Shown: positions 35,020 to 44,693, counted from the stretch's first letter. The stretch: DNA of 64,000 nucleotides from Fusicatenibacter saccharivorans (GCF_027667425.1 NZ_JAQEGR010000001.1:186001-250000); one strand, 5' to 3'. A program made the numbers and translations. Notes: a model not told the origin generated them from the sequence alone.

Positions 35020-35048
35020 ACTATATACCATAGGGCGGTATTTGTCAA
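35020..35048 (-). promoter_or_regulatory. Promoter of the cobalamin-riboswitch transcript
   Basis: On the minus strand TTGACA (35043-35048) and TATAGT (35020-35025) are separated by 17 bases, close to consensus. Confidence 0.85.
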
Positions 35049-35105
35049 GGAAAAATCGCAAAAAGAAAAGGAATCGGACAAAAAGCCGTGTGCATAGAAT
35101 GAGAT

Positions 35106-36545
35106 ATGAAGAGAAAAAATGATAAATTGGAATTGATACTGTTAGGAGTGGGGATTCTCCTGTTGCTGTTATTGTTTGTTGTGAAGCGCCGTCTGGATGC
35201 GCCGGAAGAGACAGCGACAGCAGAAAGCAGGACGGAGACGATGGAAGGCAAAAAGCAGGAGGAGACGATACAGAACATGGAACAGGAAAACGCGGCTTTT
35301 CTGAACAGTAAAAAGGAAGAACAAAAAGAAACAACGGCAGCCGGACCGGTACAGATTCGTGTCCTTCTGACGGACTGCGGAAAGCTGGGATACGCACAGA
35401 AACAGGTGTCCCTGCGTGGAAACGCAAGCCTTTCCATGAACGACGGCGCATACATAGCTTCCCCGCAGGAGACGATCTGTGTGACGGAACAGGAATGCGG
35501 GGAAGTTGTGCATGTGGTGCCGGCCGATGAGACGGCGGGAACGGCGGTTTCCCTGACGGGAAAGCCGGAAGACGAGACGGTTTATCCGGGAAGTTTTGTC
35601 ATCTATAAAAGCGAAGAGGGACTTCTCGTTGTAAATGAACTTGATCTGGAAATGTATCTTCGGTATGTCGTGCCGAGTGAGATGCCGTCCTCCTACGAAA
35701 AGGAGGCATTAAAAGCACAGGCGGTCTGTGCGAGAACGTATGCGTGTGCCAGGATTCGTGAAAAAACGTGGGAGAACTACCACGCGGATGTAGACGACAG
35801 CGTGGAAAGCCAGGTCTACCACAATATGGAAGCGCAGCCGGAGACAGACGCTGCGGTGGCGGAGACAGAAGGAAAAATCATCACCTGCGGCGGGGAACCA
35901 ATTCAGGCGTATTTTTTCTCAACCTCCTGCGGGAAGACGAGTACGGATGAAGTGTGGAATACGGCGGAGACGGCAGAATATCTGAAGAGCGTGACGGTAG
36001 GCGGGGAGAAGCAGGAACCGGAGACGGAGGAGGCATTTGCATCGTTTATCACCAAAAGGGACAGCACAAGTCTGGAAGTGGAGGACGGCTGGTACCGCTG
36101 GCAGGTGACGATTCCGGCGGATGTGCTGTCAGAACGGGCAGCGGATCAGAAAATCGGGGAGATCACGGGGATTGAGGTGCGGCGGCGGTCAGAGGGAGGT
36201 GCGGCAGAAACCGTCCGTATCGAGGGGAAAAAAGGATCCATGGAAATCGAGGGAGAGTATCAGATCCGAAAGTTCCTCTCGGCGAAAGGCTGGCCGATTC
36301 AGAAAAATGACGGAACTGTAAGCTGTGAGATGGAGCTGCTTCCGAGTGCCTGCTTTATCGTGGTTCCGGAAAAAGAAGGGGAAACGGCTGTCTCCTTTAC
36401 ATTTTACGGCGGCGGCTACGGCCACGGCGTCGGCATGTCACAGAACGGTGCGAAACATCTGGCAGAGCAGGGAAAATCGTATGAGGAGATTCTCCGCTAT
36501 TTTTACCAGAACATCGAAATCGGCGACTGCCGTTCCCTTTTTTAA
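35106..36545 (+). CDS. spoIID: Stage II sporulation protein D (SpoIID/LytB domain)
   Basis: SpoIID is a lytic transglycosylase needed for engulfment of the forespore. The 479-residue protein has one N-terminal membrane anchor (residues 9-26), a Glu-rich linker, then the SpoIID domain with VVPSEMPSSYEKEALKAQAV, ARTYA, FSTSCGKTS and the C-terminal FYGGGYGHGVGMSQNGA. It is longer than the Bacillus protein (343) because of the linker and an insertion. Translation start is uncertain; no good ribosome site precedes ATG 35106. Confidence 0.92.
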   Translation: MKRKNDKLELILLGVGILLLLLLFVVKRRLDAPEETATAESRTETMEGKKQEETIQNMEQENAAFLNSKKEEQKETTAAGPVQIRVLLTDCGKLGYAQKQVSLRGNASLSMNDGAYIASPQETICVTEQECGEVVHVVPADETAGTAVSLTGKPEDETVYPGSFVIYKSEEGLLVVNELDLEMYLRYVVPSEMPSSYEKEALKAQAVCARTYACARIREKTWENYHADVDDSVESQVYHNMEAQPETDAAVAETEGKIITCGGEPIQAYFFSTSCGKTSTDEVWNTAETAEYLKSVTVGGEKQEPETEEAFASFITKRDSTSLEVEDGWYRWQVTIPADVLSERAADQKIGEITGIEVRRRSEGGAAETVRIEGKKGSMEIEGEYQIRKFLSAKGWPIQKNDGTVSCEMELLPSACFIVVPEKEGETAVSFTFYGGGYGHGVGMSQNGAKHLAEQGKSYEEILRYFYQNIEIGDCRSLF

Positions 36546-36574
36546 AAAAATCACCGAAAACAGATTTTTTGTGC

Positions 36575-36580
36575 TATAAT
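36575..36580 (+). promoter_or_regulatory. Extended minus-10 promoter for the LacI-type gene
   Basis: TGCTATAAT ends at 36580 and includes the TG extension; no good minus-35 is seen. It lies 43 bases before the start codon. Confidence 0.5.
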
Positions 36581-36623
36581 GGGCGAAAGTGAAAAACAGT
36601 TAGAAAATGACGAGGAGAGAAAC

Positions 36624-37601
36624 ATGGCGACAATCAAGGACATAGCGGCACGCGCCGGCGTTACGGCGACGACGGTTTCCCGCGTGATCAACAACCGCGG
36701 ATACATCAGTGAAGAGACAAGAAAAAAAGTAACGCAGGCGATGCAGGAGATGAATTACCAGCCGAATGAGCTGGCGCGTTCCCTGGCAAAAGCGCATTCC
36801 AATACGATCGGGGTTATCGTTCCGCACATCTCGCACCCGTTTTTCAGTAAAATGATCAGTGCACTCGAGAGCGCGGCGGCAAAGCGGGGCTACAAGATTC
36901 TGCTCTGCAACTCGAAAGATCAGCCGGAGAAAGAAACCGAATATCTCGATATGTTCATCTCCAACCGTGTAACCGGCGTTGTGATGGCAAGCCGCGAGGT
37001 GCAGATTGAAAAGTTTCATGATCTGAAAATTCCGATCGTCAATTTCGAGCGAGAGGAAAATACGGAGGCCATTACAATCCAGTGTGACAACGAGCAGGGA
37101 GGAGCGCTTGCAGCATCGCATCTTGCGGACTGCGGCTGCTGCCATCTGCTTCATTTCGGCGGAATCGTCGGAAGAGATATGCCGGCGGACCGGCGTGCGG
37201 ATGGATTCCTGCGCGTCTGCCGGGAGCGGGGGATTGAAGGGGAAGTTCTTTTGAGTGACCGCTTAAGCTACGGCTCCATGCACTATGAATCCTATATTGA
37301 AAAGGGCCTTCTGGAGCACCCGGAGACGGACGGCATTTTTGCAAGCAGTGACCTGATTGCCGCACAGGTACTCCAGCGCCTTTACGCCATGGGAAAACGG
37401 GTGCCGGAGGATATTAAAGTTGTCGGGTTTGATGACACTGTGATCGCCGGGATTACCACGCCTTCCATCACGACGATCCATCAGCCGATTGAGGAAATGT
37501 CGGAGCTTTCCATTGCGTATATCGACCGGAGAAGAAAGGGAGAGATGGTGCCGAATGTGACGACCATGCCGGTGAGCCTTGTGGTGCGCGATTCGGCGTG
37601 A
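36624..37601 (+). CDS. LacI family transcriptional regulator
   Basis: The 325-residue repressor has an N-terminal helix-turn-helix (ATIKDIAARAGVTATTVSRVINNRGYIS, residues 2-29, shown in part) with the hinge helix, and a periplasmic-binding-protein-like domain for a sugar effector. The gene lies directly before the amylosucrase-type gene, whose promoter carries a 15-bp LacI-type palindrome, so sucrose or a related sugar is the likely inducer. ATG 36624 follows CGAGGAGAG. Confidence 0.9.
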   Translation: MATIKDIAARAGVTATTVSRVINNRGYISEETRKKVTQAMQEMNYQPNELARSLAKAHSNTIGVIVPHISHPFFSKMISALESAAAKRGYKILLCNSKDQPEKETEYLDMFISNRVTGVVMASREVQIEKFHDLKIPIVNFEREENTEAITIQCDNEQGGALAASHLADCGCCHLLHFGGIVGRDMPADRRADGFLRVCRERGIEGEVLLSDRLSYGSMHYESYIEKGLLEHPETDGIFASSDLIAAQVLQRLYAMGKRVPEDIKVVGFDDTVIAGITTPSITTIHQPIEEMSELSIAYIDRRRKGEMVPNVTTMPVSLVVRDSA

Positions 37602-37616
37602 AACAAAAACGAAAAG

Positions 37617-37653
37617 AAAACTCTGCGGAAAAAAGAAACCGCGGAGTTTTTTT
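37617..37653 (+). terminator. Terminator after the LacI-type gene
   Basis: AAAACTCTGCGG (37617-37628) pairs with CCGCGGAGTTTT starting at 37639, then a T-run. Confidence 0.85.
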
Positions 37654-37732
37654 CTGCCCTGCGGTAAACGATAGACAGAAAAATAGCAAAAAAGACAAAG
37701 AAGAAGCCGGAAATTTGTTGAAAAATATGGTA

Positions 37733-37747
37733 TGTAAACGGTTGACA
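37733..37747 (+). promoter_or_regulatory. LacI-type operator
   Basis: TGTAAACGGTTGACA is an imperfect 15-bp palindrome of the TGTNAAC-n-GTTNACA kind. It overlaps the minus-35 box of the next gene, so binding would block transcription. It also fits a catabolite-response element loosely. Confidence 0.65.
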
Positions 37748-37770
37748 TATAATTCACACAACGGTATACT
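37742..37770 (+). promoter_or_regulatory. Promoter of the amylosucrase-type gene
   Basis: TTGACA (37742-37747) and TATACT (37765-37770) with 17-base spacing. Confidence 0.8.
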
Positions 37771-37853
37771 GCAAGAGAAGAAACGTAACACAGAATTACC
37801 GTTACCGGAATGATGTGACAAAATAAAGAATAAGATAAAGGAGAATAAACAAC

Positions 37854-39698
37854 ATGACAGTGGAATATCAGAGAAGACTCGAAAAACACTACGACGAGCT
37901 GAAATGGCTCTACTGTGAGCTGTATCCAAACGGCCAGGGACGCTTTGAGGAACTCTGTGCAGCCATGGAGCAGTGGTACAAAGAGCGGAATAAAAAATGG
38001 AAAGCGCTGGATCGGAAAAGAGAAAAACAGAAAGACTGGTACAAGAGCCAGAAAATGCTCGGTATGATGCTGTACATCGACGCATTCGCAGATAACATCA
38101 GCGGCCTTGAGAAAAAACTGGATTATTTAAAAGAGTGCAACGTCAACTACCTGCATCTGATGCCGTTCCTTGCAACGCCGAAGGGAAAAAGCGACGGCGG
38201 CTATGCGGTTGCCGATTACCGCACGGTACAGCCGTCCCTTGGAACGATGGAAGATCTGGCTGCCCTCTCTGAAAAATGCCATGACCAGAGCATGAGCCTT
38301 TGTATGGATTTCGTTATGAACCACACTTCCGAGGATCATGAATGGGCAAAACGTGCACTTGCCGGTGAAAAAGAGTACCAGGACCGTTACTTTTTCTTCG
38401 ACAACTACGATATTCCGTCCGAATATGAAAAGACCTGTCCGCAGGTATTCCCGACAACGGCACCGGGCAACTTTACCTGGAGAGAGGACTGCCATAAATT
38501 TGTCATGACGACGTTCTATCCATACCAGTGGGATCTGAACTATGCGAACCCGGTTGTCTTTAACGAGATGGTAAACAATATGCTCTATCTCGTCAACCAG
38601 GGAATCGATATCGTCCGCATTGATGCCGTTCCATACATCTGGAAACAGCTCGGCACCACCTGCCGTAACCTGCCGCAGGTACATACCATTGTCCGCATGA
38701 TGCGTATGATCACCGAGATCGTCTGCCCGGGCGTTCTGCTGCTCGGCGAGGTTGTCATGGAGCCGGAAAAGGTTGTTCCGTACTTCGGAACACTCGAGAA
38801 ACCGGAATGCCATATGCTGTACAACGTAACGACGATGGCATCCACCTGGCACACGGTTGCAACGGCGGATACCCGCCTGCTGAAACATCAGATGGATATT
38901 GTGACGAGACTGCCGAAGGACTATGTCTTCCTGAACTATCTGAGATGCCACGATGATATCGGCTGGGGCCTCGATTACGAATGGCTGAAACAGTTTGGCA
39001 TCGCCGAGGCACCGCATAAGAAATATCTGAATGACTATTTCCGCGGTTATGTGGAGGGAAGCGACGCAAGAGGAGAGCTCTATAACGACGATCCGGTGCT
39101 GCAGGATGCGCGTCTCTGCGGAACAACCGCTTCCCTGTGTGGACTTGAGGCGGCAGGCTTTGAGCAGAATGAGGCGAAGACCGAACAGGCGATCCAGAGA
39201 ATTGAGATGCTGAACGCATACCTTTTCATCCAGTCTGGTATTCCGGTTATCTACAGCGGCGATGAGATCGGCCAGGTCAACGATTATTCCTACAAAGAGA
39301 GTGAAGATTCTGACCGCGCAGCCGACAGCCGTTATCTGCACCGCGGCCACTTCCGCTGGGATCTGGAGCCCCAGAAGGAGAAAAAAGGAACGGTTCAGAA
39401 TCAGATTTTTGCTTCGATGAAAAAGATGGAGGAGCTGAAATTCAAATACCGTCCGTTTGAGGGTGAGGCGGATGTCTGGACCGAGGAAACGTATGATACG
39501 GCGCTTCTCTGTGTCTGCAGAAAATCCGGCAATGAGATGGTAACGGGTCTCTTTAACTTCAGCAATGAAGACCGCACGGCCTGGATCGATATGGGTGAGT
39601 TCACCTGGAAGGATCTGTTTACCGGCGAGAAACGTGTTCTGCGCGGCGTTCCGGTTCCGGCACGCGGTTACGCATGGTATTACCGGAAATGGAATTAA
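37854..39698 (+). CDS. GH13 amylosucrase-type glycosyltransferase/hydrolase
   Basis: The 614-residue protein aligns along its length with Neisseria amylosucrase (GH13_4), which builds alpha-glucan from sucrose. The helical N-terminal domain runs to about residue 75. The barrel contains YLHLMPFLATPKGKSDGGYAV, the nucleophile Asp257 (IDAVPYIWKQ), acid/base Glu299 (LLGEVV) and His366-Asp367-Asp368 (RCHDDIGWGLD), followed by SGIPVIYSGDEIG. All three catalytic residues are present. Sucrose hydrolysis or isomerisation cannot be excluded. It is probably controlled by the LacI-type gene upstream. Confidence 0.88.
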   Translation: MTVEYQRRLEKHYDELKWLYCELYPNGQGRFEELCAAMEQWYKERNKKWKALDRKREKQKDWYKSQKMLGMMLYIDAFADNISGLEKKLDYLKECNVNYLHLMPFLATPKGKSDGGYAVADYRTVQPSLGTMEDLAALSEKCHDQSMSLCMDFVMNHTSEDHEWAKRALAGEKEYQDRYFFFDNYDIPSEYEKTCPQVFPTTAPGNFTWREDCHKFVMTTFYPYQWDLNYANPVVFNEMVNNMLYLVNQGIDIVRIDAVPYIWKQLGTTCRNLPQVHTIVRMMRMITEIVCPGVLLLGEVVMEPEKVVPYFGTLEKPECHMLYNVTTMASTWHTVATADTRLLKHQMDIVTRLPKDYVFLNYLRCHDDIGWGLDYEWLKQFGIAEAPHKKYLNDYFRGYVEGSDARGELYNDDPVLQDARLCGTTASLCGLEAAGFEQNEAKTEQAIQRIEMLNAYLFIQSGIPVIYSGDEIGQVNDYSYKESEDSDRAADSRYLHRGHFRWDLEPQKEKKGTVQNQIFASMKKMEELKFKYRPFEGEADVWTEETYDTALLCVCRKSGNEMVTGLFNFSNEDRTAWIDMGEFTWKDLFTGEKRVLRGVPVPARGYAWYYRKWN

Positions 39699-39732
39699 AT
39701 CCCTTGCGAAGGAAAGAAAAGTATGATATGCT

Positions 39733-39761
39733 TTGTAGGCTATCCTGAAGTACGATATATG
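39733..39761 (+). promoter_or_regulatory. Weak promoter before the YihY-family gene
   Basis: TTGTAG (39733-39738) and TATATG (39756-39761) are 17 bases apart. This would exclude the in-frame start at 39761 and favour ATG 39812. Confidence 0.4.
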
Positions 39762-39811
39762 TGCAAGAATGGGATAGATTCACGAAAACAAAGAAAAGGC
39801 GGTTTTGCCAG

Positions 39812-40681
39812 ATGATAAAAACAATCCGCGGTTTTATGAAGCGCCTGAATGAGGACCATGTCGGTGCTTATGCAGCGCAGAGTGCGTATTTCATTCTTCT
39901 TTCCTTTATTCCGTTTGTTCTTCTGGTTGTTACGCTTGTAAAATATACGCCGCTGACGCGCGACGATGTTTACAGCGTTCTGATCAATATGCTGCCCACG
40001 GAGTTTCAGAGCTACGTGGGCGGTATTGTAAATGAGATCTTTTATCAGTCCGTTGCTTATATGCCGATTACGATCATCACAACGCTGTGGTCGGCGGGAA
40101 AGGGCATTGCGGCGCTGACAAATGGGCTGAACAGCATTTATCACGTAACAGAGACACGTAATTACATCATCAACCGGCTGCGGGGCATGGCATATACCTT
40201 GATATTTGTCGTTGCATTCCTCACCAGTCTGGTGCTTCTGGTCTTCGGAACCCGCATTCAGAATAAGCTGACGGAACATCTGCCGATGGTGGCGCGTGTG
40301 ACATCCTCTATCATGGGAATGCGTACCCTGATCACGACAGGCGTGCTGGCTCTTCTGTTTCTTGTACTGTATAAATGTATTCCAAACCGGAAGGCGAGCT
40401 TTAAGAGCCAGTGCCCGGGCGCACTGATCTCATCCCTTGCCTGGTCTATTTTTTCCCTTGCATTTTCCATGTACCTCGACATCGCGCTTGCGGCGTCCAA
40501 TATGTACGGCAGTCTGACGATGATCGTGTTTATCATGATCTGGATGTATTTCTGCATGTGGATCCTTCTGATCGGCGCGGAGATCAACGCGTATTTTGAG
40601 GATAAACTGCGGAAACTGCAGAACGCGGCGATCGAGCATTTTATGGAAAATAAAGAGACGAATAAAGAAGCGGGAAAATAA
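39812..40681 (+). CDS. YihY/BrkB family membrane protein
   Basis: This 289-residue protein belongs to the YihY (formerly ribonuclease BN-like) family of integral membrane proteins, whose function is not settled. It has about six hydrophobic segments, beginning with AAQSAYFILLSFIPFVLLVV near residues 22-41, the WSAGKGIAALTNGLN motif and a final segment ending IGAEINAYFE. The start at 39812 follows AAAGGCGGT. It is a single gene followed by the pheS promoter. Confidence 0.88.
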   Translation: MIKTIRGFMKRLNEDHVGAYAAQSAYFILLSFIPFVLLVVTLVKYTPLTRDDVYSVLINMLPTEFQSYVGGIVNEIFYQSVAYMPITIITTLWSAGKGIAALTNGLNSIYHVTETRNYIINRLRGMAYTLIFVVAFLTSLVLLVFGTRIQNKLTEHLPMVARVTSSIMGMRTLITTGVLALLFLVLYKCIPNRKASFKSQCPGALISSLAWSIFSLAFSMYLDIALAASNMYGSLTMIVFIMIWMYFCMWILLIGAEINAYFEDKLRKLQNAAIEHFMENKETNKEAGK

Positions 40682-40685
40682 TGGC

Positions 40686-40714
40686 TTGACATCCGGGGGT
40701 CAAGACGGTACAAT
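40686..40714 (+). promoter_or_regulatory. Promoter of the pheS T-box transcript
   Basis: TTGACA (40686-40691) and TACAAT (40709-40714) with 17-base spacing. Confidence 0.85.
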
Positions 40715-40720
40715 AAATAT

Positions 40721-41025
40721 TGTTTATGAAAGTTTTATAAATAATCTAACAGGAAAAATGCTGTGAAGATGTTCAGAGAAATATTTTTTCCGCCAGAGAG
40801 AGGGAGTCATCGGCTGCAAGCTCCTTCAGGTTCAGGAATATTTCAAATTTCGCATTGGAGCAGATGTCCGGAACGTATAGCAGAATACTGGAAATGCAAG
40901 TAGGGACAGACGTTTGGTGTACGTTACAGCACCGGTTATGAGTGTCTGCAGGAAGTATCTGCAGAAATCAGGGTGGTACCGCGAAATTTCAGATCTCGTC
41001 CCTTTGTGGGGCGGGGTCTTTTTTT
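40721..41025 (+). promoter_or_regulatory. T-box leader, phenylalanine specific
   Basis: The conserved T-box AGGGTGGTACCGCG lies at 40970-40983, followed by a terminator hairpin (40991-41002 with 41008-41019, then T-run to 41025). A TTC followed by A at 40842-40845 is a suitable phenylalanine specifier codon. Uncharged tRNA-Phe would favour read-through into pheS and pheT. From 41026 to 41170 nothing more is seen than the pheS ribosome site. Confidence 0.9.
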
Positions 41026-41170
41026 GTGAGCAACGAGCCAGACAGCCATGCTTGCATGGATATTTGGCGACTGCCACGAAAATCAGATGCTCCGCTGTTT
41101 GCAGCGGGGTATCTGACTGTTTTTCACATTTACCATCAAACAAGCAAGAAAAAGAAAGTAGGAGAGTCAA

Positions 41171-42217
41171 ATGCAGGAAAAAAGTGTATTAACCGGCCAT
41201 CTGTCTGAATTAAAACAGAAGATTGAAAATGGACTGGAAGAGCTGAAAAGCTCCAAAGAACTGTATGAATTTAAGAGCGAGTATCTGGAAGGAAAGAAAA
41301 GTAAGATCAGCGGGCTGATGAAAGAAATGAAAAACATTGCCCCGGAAGAGCGCGCAAACTACGGTAAATCCGTCAATGAGTTAAAAGAGTGGGCGCTTGG
41401 CCGCTTCCAGAAAGTGGAAGAGGAGATGAAAGAGCGCGAGCTGCAGAAGAAATATGAGTCCGAGAAAATCGACCTGACCCTTCCGGCAGAAGAGACAGCG
41501 ATCGGAAACCTTCATCCGGTTACCTTGATCCGCAAACAGCTCATCGACATCTTTGCAGGCATGGGCTTTGAGGTATACGAGGGAAGAGAAATCGAGACCG
41601 ATTACTACAACTTTACTGCACTGAATACACCACAGGATCACCCGGCAAGAGATATGCAGGATACCTTCTATCTCTCCCCGGAATTCCTGCTTCGTACCCA
41701 GACATCGGCAGGCCAGATTCATGTCATGGAAAACAAAAAGCCGCCGATCAAGATCCTTTCCCCGGGACGTGTTTTTCGGTCTGATGACGACGCAACCCAT
41801 TCTCCGATGTTCCATCAGATGGAGGGACTCGTTGTCGACAAAAACATCACCCTCTGCGACCTGAAAGGAATGCTCGACGTACTCGTACAGAAGATCTACG
41901 GCGAGGGAACGACAACACGTCTTCGTCCATCTTACTTCCCGTTCACGGAGCCGTCCGTTGAGGTAGACTGCAGCTGCTTCGCCTGCGGCGGAAAAGGATG
42001 CAGCCTCTGCAAGGGAACCGGCTGGATCGAGGTCCTTGGAGCAGGTATCGTAAACAAACGCGTGCTGGAGAACTGCGGCATTGATTCAGAAGAGTACAGC
42101 GGCTTCGCTTTTGGCATCGGCCTGGAGCGTATCGCCATGCTGAAATACGGAATCAACAACATCAAACTGTTATTCGGTTCCGATCTGCGGGTTTTAAATC
42201 AGATTAACGAGAAATAA
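41171..42217 (+). CDS. pheS: Phenylalanine-tRNA ligase alpha subunit
   Basis: PheS is the catalytic subunit of the heterotetrameric enzyme that charges tRNA-Phe. The 348-residue protein has the N-terminal coiled-coil arm (about residues 5-90), motif 2 (RVFRSDDDATHSPMFHQMEGL) and motif 3 (GFAFGIGLERIAML). A Cys-rich loop CSCFACGGKGCSLCKGTGW is present, as in many homologues. The start follows AGTAGGAG. The T-box leader sits upstream and pheT follows 31 bases downstream. Confidence 0.97.
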   Translation: MQEKSVLTGHLSELKQKIENGLEELKSSKELYEFKSEYLEGKKSKISGLMKEMKNIAPEERANYGKSVNELKEWALGRFQKVEEEMKERELQKKYESEKIDLTLPAEETAIGNLHPVTLIRKQLIDIFAGMGFEVYEGREIETDYYNFTALNTPQDHPARDMQDTFYLSPEFLLRTQTSAGQIHVMENKKPPIKILSPGRVFRSDDDATHSPMFHQMEGLVVDKNITLCDLKGMLDVLVQKIYGEGTTTRLRPSYFPFTEPSVEVDCSCFACGGKGCSLCKGTGWIEVLGAGIVNKRVLENCGIDSEEYSGFAFGIGLERIAMLKYGINNIKLLFGSDLRVLNQINEK

Positions 42218-42248
42218 AGACGAAACAGTTTGAATTTGGAGGTTTAAT

Positions 42249-44693
42249 ATGTTAGTACCGTTAAGTTGGCTGAAAGAATATGTAGATATCGATGTTACCC
42301 CGGAAGAACTGGAGAAAAAACTGTTCGACGGCGGTTTTGAAGTAGAAGAGCGTTATCAGGTGGGAAAAGACATCAGCAATGTTGTTGTCGGTCTGGTGGA
42401 GGGCTGCGAGCCGATCCCGGAGACCCATCTTCATGTGTGCCAGGTAAATGCAGGAGAACACGGCACCATGCAGATCTGCTGCGGCGCAGACAACGTGCAC
42501 ACCGGCGGAAAATTCCCGGTTGCCCTTCCTGGCGCTTCTGTTTATGCAACAGCAAAGGATCATAAGACCATCGAGGGTGTTATGACCATCAAAAAAGGAA
42601 AATTAAGAGGATATGAGTCCTGCGGAATGCTCTGCTCCGGCGTGGAGCTCGGCCTTACCGAGGATCTGTACCCGGGCGCAGGCTACAACGGACTGCTTGT
42701 TCTGCCGGAAGATGCCGAGCTTGGCGCAGATGTCAAAGAGCTGACAGGTCTTGACGACTGGATCTTTGATATCTCCCTGACTGCAAACAGACCGGACTGC
42801 CAGAGTATCCTCGGTATCGCAAGAGAAGTATCGGCGATGCTGGAAAAACCTTTAAAAATGCCGGCAACCGATTACACCGAGACGGATGTGGAAAAAGAAG
42901 GCTTCTCTGTCCGCGTGGAAGCTCCGGAACTCTGCCCGCGTTACAGCGCTCATTACGTATATGACGTAAAAATCGGAGAGTCCCCGGCATGGATGAAACG
43001 CCGTCTGGCACTCGTCGGCATGTCCGCGATCTCCAACGTGGTTGATATCACAAACTACGTCTTAAAAGAGATCGGCCAGCCGATGCATGCTTTTGACTGC
43101 TCTTATCTGGAAGGCAATGAAATCTGTGTCAGAAGAGCAAAAGAAAATGAAAAGATTGTGACCCTCGATGAGCAGGAATATACAATGAATGAGAACAACC
43201 TCGTGATCTGCGACGGCGTAAAACCGGTTGCACTTGCCGGTGTCATGGGAGGCTTAAACTCCGAGATCCGCGACACGACAGAGGCTGTTATGTTTGAGTC
43301 CGCAAAATTCGCACGCGACAACGTCAGAAAGACAGCCCGTGCGCTTGGAAAAGCGACGGATGCCAGTGCAAGATATGAGAAAGGCGTGGACGAGTATTCA
43401 ACCGTACTTGGTATGAAACGTGCGCTGCATCTGATGGAAGAGCTTGGCTGCGGTAAAGTTTCCCGTACCCATTTCGATGTGAACACCGGAAACTCCATCG
43501 ATCCGACTCCGATGACCGTCAGTGTCAGCAAAGTAAACGGCGTACTCGGTATCGAAGTTCCGGAAGCAGAGATTCTCCGCATTATGAAAAACCTGAACTT
43601 TGCACCGGAAATCAACGGCGATGAGCTGACCATCCAGGTTCCGGCTTACCGTGAGGATATGCTGCCGGAGGGAGAGAACGATGTCGAGCGCTATCCGGAC
43701 GTGGCAGAGGAAGTCATCCGTATGTACGGCTACGATCACGTAACCGATACCTTCCTTTCCGCTGCACAGGTAACGATGGGCGGCTACAATGAAGAGCAGA
43801 AAGGCGAGCTGGCACTGAAGAATACCTTATGCACCATGGGTATCTACGAGTGCATGCATTACTCCTTCTTCTCCCCTGCAGATCTGGATCTTTTGAAACT
43901 GCCGGCAGATGCAAAAGAGAGAAATGCCATCGAGATCATCAACCCGATCAACCAGGATCTGTCCCTGATGCGTACCACACTGGCAGCTTCCATGCTGAAT
44001 GCCATTTCCAGAAATGAGAAACAGGGCACCCTTGAAGGAAGACTGTTCGAGGTAGCAAGCATCTACATTCCGGAGTCCCTGCCGCTGACATCCTACCCGG
44101 ATGAGAGAAAAGTTCTCTGCGTCGGAACCTTCGGAAACAACGAGAGCTTCTTCACTATGAAGGGCATCGCCAACACCATCGCCGAGAGCATGGACATTGA
44201 GTTCACCTACGAGCCGGTTCAGAAATCCTTCCTGCATCCGTATCAGGCAGTGAAAGTACTCTGCGAGGGTACAGAAATCGGATACTTCGGAAAAGCAGCA
44301 TACGATATCCAGAACGAGCTGAGCATGCGTACTTCCGCTTACATCATGGAGCTTGACTTAAAAGAGCTCTCCAGATGGTACGGCAAAAAACGCACCTTCC
44401 AGCCGATCTCCAAATTCCAGGAGGAGAAACGTGACCTGGCATTTGTCATGGACAAAAACATCAGCTGCGGCGATGTAGAGAACTGCATCCGCGAGGCAAA
44501 CAAATACGTAAAAGAGATCCGTCTGTTCGATGTTTACGAGGGCGGCCAGATTCCGGAAGGCAAGAAGAGCATGGCGTTCACCGTCACCTTTGCACCGAAG
44601 GAAGAAGCATTTGACTTCGAAAAAGTACAGAAATTTGTCGAGAAGATCTGCAAGAAACTGCAGAATGAGTTCAACATCGAACTGAGAGGCTGA
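42249..44693 (+). CDS. pheT: Phenylalanine-tRNA ligase beta subunit
   Basis: PheT is the 814-residue structural and editing subunit. It shows the N-terminal EMAP/tRNA-binding-like domain (about residues 40-150, with GAKVPVA-type GGKFPVALPGA), B3/B4 editing domain, B5 domain and the C-terminal anticodon-binding FDX-ACB domain ending at FNIELRG. It starts behind GGAGG and is co-transcribed with pheS. Confidence 0.97.
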   Translation: MLVPLSWLKEYVDIDVTPEELEKKLFDGGFEVEERYQVGKDISNVVVGLVEGCEPIPETHLHVCQVNAGEHGTMQICCGADNVHTGGKFPVALPGASVYATAKDHKTIEGVMTIKKGKLRGYESCGMLCSGVELGLTEDLYPGAGYNGLLVLPEDAELGADVKELTGLDDWIFDISLTANRPDCQSILGIAREVSAMLEKPLKMPATDYTETDVEKEGFSVRVEAPELCPRYSAHYVYDVKIGESPAWMKRRLALVGMSAISNVVDITNYVLKEIGQPMHAFDCSYLEGNEICVRRAKENEKIVTLDEQEYTMNENNLVICDGVKPVALAGVMGGLNSEIRDTTEAVMFESAKFARDNVRKTARALGKATDASARYEKGVDEYSTVLGMKRALHLMEELGCGKVSRTHFDVNTGNSIDPTPMTVSVSKVNGVLGIEVPEAEILRIMKNLNFAPEINGDELTIQVPAYREDMLPEGENDVERYPDVAEEVIRMYGYDHVTDTFLSAAQVTMGGYNEEQKGELALKNTLCTMGIYECMHYSFFSPADLDLLKLPADAKERNAIEIINPINQDLSLMRTTLAASMLNAISRNEKQGTLEGRLFEVASIYIPESLPLTSYPDERKVLCVGTFGNNESFFTMKGIANTIAESMDIEFTYEPVQKSFLHPYQAVKVLCEGTEIGYFGKAAYDIQNELSMRTSAYIMELDLKELSRWYGKKRTFQPISKFQEEKRDLAFVMDKNISCGDVENCIREANKYVKEIRLFDVYEGGQIPEGKKSMAFTVTFAPKEEAFDFEKVQKFVEKICKKLQNEFNIELRG

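Noticed and set aside
35093..35100. CATAGAAT as a sigma-E minus-10 for spoIID
   Set aside because: It lies only 6 bases before the ATG and would give a leaderless RNA; no good minus-35 is present.
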